From: an uncultured Altererythrobacter sp.
Lineage (GTDB): Bacteria > Pseudomonadota > Alphaproteobacteria > Sphingomonadales > Sphingomonadaceae
NCBI GenBank assembly: GCA_938009055.1
Contig: CALLIO010000341.1
Span: 1-16,545 of the forward strand
Direction of reading: 5' to 3'
Length of the DNA stretch: 16,545 nt
Below, piece after piece: positions 12,848-16,545 of this stretch. The notes beneath the pieces are model-generated. The model saw only the letters and a list, made by a program, of their open reading frames with translations. It made no database searches and was not told the DNA's origin. A program made the position numbers and the translations under genes. The first letter of the stretch is position 1; the number at the start of each line of letters is the position of its first letter.

Positions 12848-15800
12848 TTACTCCGCGTCTGGCGTATCCGCTTCAGGCGCCGCTGTGTCTGCTGCAGGTG
12901 CTTCTGCCGCTGGCGCTTCTGCTTCAGGAGCAGCCTCTTCAGCAGGTTTTGGCGCAGCTGCTGCCATTGCCGCCTTCATCTTCTCTTCTGAGGAGATGGG
13001 GTCAGCGGCCGGTTCGGCTTCCGCTTCGCCTGCTGCAGCAAGCTTGTCCTGCTGCTTTTTCCAAGCGGCCTTAAGCGCAGCATCACGGCTAGACGCAGTA
13101 ACGCGCATCCGGTTCATGCCCGCGCCCGTGCCAGCCGGGATCAAGCGACCCACGATCACGTTCTCTTTCAGACCGATCAGTGTGTCCTGCTTGCCTTCAA
13201 CCGCCGCCTGCGTAAGCACGCGAGTGGTTTCCTGGAAGGATGCGGCCGAGATAAAGCTGCGCGTTTGCAGCGATGCCTTGGTGATGCCGAGAAGGATTGG
13301 CGTACCAGTGGCAGGCTTTTTACCCTTACCAAGCTTGCTGTTCACTTCTTGCATTTCAGCAAGGTCAACCTGTTCGCCCGGAAGCAAAGTCGTGTCGCCA
13401 CCGAAGGTGATCTCAACCTTTTGCAGCATCTGACGAACGATCGTTTCGATGTGCTTGTCGTTGATTTTCACGCCTTGGAGACGGTAAACTTCCTGAATCT
13501 CATCAACGAGATATTCAGCCAAAGCTTCGACGCCCATGACTTCAAGGATGTCGTGCGGATTGGGCGAGCCAGAGATGAGCGTATCGCCCTTCTTGACCAT
13601 ATCGCCTTCTTGCACGTCGATCACCTTTGTCTTGGGGATCAGATATTCGACTGCATCACCTTCCTCGGGAACAATCGCGATCTTGCGTTTGGCTTTGTAT
13701 TCGCGAACGAATTCAATCCGGCCGTCGATCTTGGCGATAACCGAAACGTCCTTCGGCATGCGCGCTTCGAACAATTCAGCAACGCGCGGCAAACCACCGG
13801 TGATGTCGCGGGTTTTGGCAGCTTCGCGCGAAGCACGGGCGAGAATATCGCCAGCTTCGACCTGTTGGCCGTCCTCAACCGAGAGGGTAGTTCCGGGCGC
13901 CAGCATATAACGCTGCGCTTCAGTCTCACCATCATCATCCAGGCTTTGCCCTTCGCCAAGCAGCGTCAGACGAGGACGGAAATCCTCCTTCTTCTTGCGG
14001 CCTGTTGCGCGGTTTTCCGTGACAACACGTTGAGCGATACCGGTCGCCTCGTCAGAGGTTTCCTCCATCGTCGTGCCTTCGAGCAGATCCTGATAACGCA
14101 CGATGCCCGATTGCTCGGTGATGATCGGCAGGGTGAAGGGATCCCACTCAGCCAGACGGTCGCCCTCTTTAACCTTGGCGCCATCCTTGTGCATCAGCAC
14201 AGTACCGTAAGGCACCTTGTGCATTTCACGCTCGCGGCCCTCAGCATCGATCACCGCGATCTCGCCATTGCGGGCAAGCGAGAGCAAGCGGCCCTTCTTG
14301 TCCTTAATGGTGGGGATGTCGCGATATTCGACCTTACCATCCGAAATAGCTTCGAGATGCGAGGTTTCGTTGACCTGCGCCGCGCCGCCAATGTGGAAGG
14401 TCCGCATCGTCAGCTGCGTGCCCGGCTCACCGATCGACTGCGCAGCAATAACGCCAACAGCCTCGCCGATGTTGACCGGCGTACCGCGAGCCAGATCACG
14501 GCCATAACAAGTGCCGCAAACGCCCTGATCGGCTTCGCAAACCAGCGGTGAGCGGATCTTGGCCGACATAACTTCTGCCGCTTCGATGTCCTTAACCATC
14601 GCTTCGTCGATCAGAGTGCCCGCTTTCACGATCACTTCGTCGGTTTTCGCATTGACCAGATCTTCGGCAACAGTGCGGCCCAAAATGCGCTCACCCAAAG
14701 AGGCGATAACGCTACCGCCCTGAACGATGGCGCGCATTTCCAGCGCATTGTCAGTCTTACAATCTTCCTCAACGATGACGCAGTCTTGCGACACGTCAAC
14801 AAGGCGGCGGGTCAGATAGCCTGAGTTCGCCGTCTTAAGCGCAGTATCGGCGAGACCTTTACGCGCGCCGTGGGTCGAGTTGAAGTATTCAAGAACGGTC
14901 AGACCTTCTTTAAAGTTCGAGATAATCGGCGTTTCGATAATCTCGCCCGAAGGCTTGGCCATCAGCCCGCGCATACCGGCAAGCTGCTTCATCTGCGTTG
15001 GCGAACCACGCGCACCGGAGTGGCTCATCATGTAGATCGAGTTGATCTCAGCCTCGCGCCCGTCCTTATCCTTAGGAAGAGCTTTAATCCGGTCCATCAT
15101 GGCATCTGCCACTTGGTCACCGCAACGGCTCCAGGCGTCGATCACCTTATTGTACTTCTCTTGCTGGGTGATCAGACCGTCCTGATATTGCTGCTCGTAA
15201 TCACCGACCAGCGACTTGGTATCAGCGACCATTTTGATCTTCTCGTCAGGGATAATCATGTCATCCTTACCGAAAGAGATGCCCGCCTTAAACGCGTGGC
15301 GGAAGCCCAGCACCATGATCGCATCAGCGAACAGCACAGTGTCTTTCTGGCCAGTGTGACGATAGACCTCGTCAATCACGTCACCGATGTCCTTCTTGGT
15401 GAGAAGGCGGTTGATGATGTCGTAAGGAACCTTGTGGTTCTTGGGCAGACATTCACCGATCAGCATACGGCCCGGCGTCGTTTCGAAACGCGTTTGGACG
15501 ATGTTGCCATCCTCATCCGCCTGCGGAACGCGGGCGATGATTTTGGTGTGAAGGGTAACCGACTTGTTCTCAAGCGCTTGGTGCACTTCAGCCATATCGG
15601 CAAAGCGCGGCAGGCGTTCGACCTTGGTGCCATCCTCATTCTCGAGGTATTCAGGATGCTTCTCCTGACGTTCCATCGAGAGGTAATAGATACCCAGTAC
15701 CATATCTTGCGAAGGCACGATGATCGGCTTGCCGTTGGCTGGTGAGAGGATGTTGTTTGTCGACATCATCAACACGCGCGCTTCAAGCTGCGCTTCGAGG

Positions 15801-16545
15801 CTGAGCGGTACGTGGACGGCCATTTGGTCGCCATCAAAGTCAGCGTTAAAGGCCGAACAGACCAGTGGGTGAAGCTGGATCGCTTTACCTTCGATCAGGA
15901 CTGGCTCAAACGCTTGGATGCCAAGACGGTGAAGCGTCGGCGCACGGTTCAGCAGAACCGGGTGCTCACGGATCACTTCGTCGAGGATGTCCCAGACTTC
16001 CTTGCGCTCTTTTTCAACCCACTTCTTCGCCTGTTTGAGGGTCATCGAGAGACCCTTGGCGTCGAGGCGCGCATAGATAAACGGCTTGAACAGCTCCAAA
16101 GCCATCTTCTTAGGCAAACCACATTGGTGCAGTTTCAGCTCAGGGCCGGTCACAATGACCGAACGGCCGGAATAGTCGACACGCTTACCGAGCAAGTTCT
16201 GACGGAAGCGGCCTTGTTTACCCTTCAGCATGTCAGAAAGTGATTTCAGAGGACGCTTATTCGCACCAGTGATAACACGGCCACGACGGCCATTATCGAA
16301 CAGCGCGTCAACCGCTTCTTGAAGCATGCGCTTCTCGTTACGGACAATGATGTCCGGCGCGCGCAGTTCAATCAGACGCTTCAAACGGTTGTTCCGGTTG
16401 ATTACGCGGCGATACAGATCGTTGAGATCCGATGTCGCGAAACGGCCACCATCCAACGGCACCAATGGGCGCAGTTCTGGCGGGATCACAGGGATCACTT
16501 CGAGGATCATCCACTCAGGACGGTTACCTGAATCGATGAAGCTTT
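12848..16545 (-). CDS. rpoC: DNA-directed RNA polymerase subunit beta', 5' end outside window
   Basis: The open frame runs from the right edge to a TAA at 12848-12850, giving about 1,231 residues of the roughly 1,400-residue beta' subunit; the N-terminal zinc ribbon and clamp start lie outside. The Met at 16510 is internal: conserved sequence (SGNRPEW) continues before it. Landmarks: RVDYSGRSVIVTGPEL, the catalytic Mg-binding NADFDGDQ (15824-15847), the second zinc site with Cys in SQDCVIVEEDC and CEADQGVCGTC, the trigger loop base AAQSIGEPGTQLTMRTFH, a proteobacterial-type insertion after it, and TGGLPRVAELFEARMPKD. The last ~60 residues are an Ala/Glu/Pro-rich low-complexity tail, as in related alphaproteobacteria. 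Its 3' end is served by the terminator at 12775-12818. rpoB is expected just upstream, beyond the window. Confidence 0.98.
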   Translation of the reverse strand, partial: SFIDSGNRPEWMILEVIPVIPPELRPLVPLDGGRFATSDLNDLYRRVINRNNRLKRLIELRAPDIIVRNEKRMLQEAVDALFDNGRRGRVITGANKRPLKSLSDMLKGKQGRFRQNLLGKRVDYSGRSVIVTGPELKLHQCGLPKKMALELFKPFIYARLDAKGLSMTLKQAKKWVEKERKEVWDILDEVIREHPVLLNRAPTLHRLGIQAFEPVLIEGKAIQLHPLVCSAFNADFDGDQMAVHVPLSLEAQLEARVLMMSTNNILSPANGKPIIVPSQDMVLGIYYLSMERQEKHPEYLENEDGTKVERLPRFADMAEVHQALENKSVTLHTKIIARVPQADEDGNIVQTRFETTPGRMLIGECLPKNHKVPYDIINRLLTKKDIGDVIDEVYRHTGQKDTVLFADAIMVLGFRHAFKAGISFGKDDMIIPDEKIKMVADTKSLVGDYEQQYQDGLITQQEKYNKVIDAWSRCGDQVADAMMDRIKALPKDKDGREAEINSIYMMSHSGARGSPTQMKQLAGMRGLMAKPSGEIIETPIISNFKEGLTVLEYFNSTHGARKGLADTALKTANSGYLTRRLVDVSQDCVIVEEDCKTDNALEMRAIVQGGSVIASLGERILGRTVAEDLVNAKTDEVIVKAGTLIDEAMVKDIEAAEVMSAKIRSPLVCEADQGVCGTCYGRDLARGTPVNIGEAVGVIAAQSIGEPGTQLTMRTFHIGGAAQVNETSHLEAISDGKVEYRDIPTIKDKKGRLLSLARNGEIAVIDAEGREREMHKVPYGTVLMHKDGAKVKEGDRLAEWDPFTLPIITEQSGIVRYQDLLEGTTMEETSDEATGIAQRVVTENRATGRKKKEDFRPRLTLLGEGQSLDDDGETEAQRYMLAPGTTLSVEDGQQVEAGDILARASREAAKTRDITGGLPRVAELFEARMPKDVSVIAKIDGRIEFVREYKAKRKIAIVPEEGDAVEYLIPKTKVIDVQEGDMVKKGDTLISGSPNPHDILEVMGVEALAEYLVDEIQEVYRLQGVKINDKHIETIVRQMLQKVEITFGGDTTLLPGEQVDLAEMQEVNSKLGKGKKPATGTPILLGITKASLQTRSFISAASFQETTRVLTQAAVEGKQDTLIGLKENVIVGRLIPAGTGAGMNRMRVTASSRDAALKAAWKKQQDKLAAAGEAEAEPAADPISSEEKMKAAMAAAAPKPAEEAAPEAEAPAAEAPAADTAAPEADTPDAE

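Noticed and set aside
13265..14551. A 428-codon open frame on the plus strand inside rpoC
   Set aside because: The opposite strand encodes unmistakable RpoC sequence; the plus-strand product shows no motif, and similar long antisense frames occur throughout rpoC (also 14870-15745).
16508..16510. Met at 16510 as the start of a separate gene
   Set aside because: Conserved RpoC residues (FIDSGNRPEW) are encoded in frame upstream to the window edge, so this Met is internal to rpoC.

Overview
The window reads as a housekeeping stretch of an alphaproteobacterial chromosome, most likely Sphingomonadales (Erythrobacteraceae or a close relative). This is inferred from the company of a GapR-type protein, a DUF1244 protein, a YebC-RuvC pair, a GltX without the Cys-rich zinc motif, an RpoC with an Ala/Glu/Pro tail, and generally GC-rich coding DNA. 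No rRNA, tRNA, CRISPR array, insertion sequence or phage gene was seen, and no gap between genes exceeds about 205 bases.

Layout. The left edge (1-360, +) is the C-terminal part of a UbiG-type methyltransferase. It meets, tail to tail, a minus-strand group: YebC, RuvC, an ABM-fold monooxygenase-like protein, an ArsC/Spx-family protein, a secreted glycerophosphodiester phosphodiesterase, and a small lipoprotein. The first five are packed with gaps of 15 and 12 nt and overlaps of 4 and 22 nt, so they look like one operon. Upstream on the same strand are a YbjQ-family protein and a GapR homologue that probably starts at TTG.

The most interesting part is 4659-7028 (+). A membrane-anchored TIR protein (TIR, Pro/Glu linker, one TM helix, SH3b, Cys-containing C-terminal part) lies 6 nt upstream of a protein that joins an N-terminal SLOG-like Rossmann domain to a class III nucleotide cyclase domain. 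TIR enzymes make NAD-derived signals and SLOG domains bind such signals in Thoeris. Class III cyclases partner TIR effectors in Pycsar. The pair therefore looks like a two-gene nucleotide-signalling module related in logic, but not in architecture, to known anti-phage systems. The cyclase keeps the metal and transition-state residues but lacks both canonical base-specifying residues.

To the right are a DUF1244 protein (-), pyruvate kinase (+), a membrane-anchored DM13 protein (+), an AT-richer unrecognised gene with a TTG start (+), a glutamyl-tRNA synthetase (-), a secreted PL7 alginate lyase (+), and the C-terminal ~85% of RpoC (-), which runs off the right edge. A bidirectional intrinsic terminator separates the alginate lyase from rpoC. 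A pair of hairpins separates the unknown gene from gltX.
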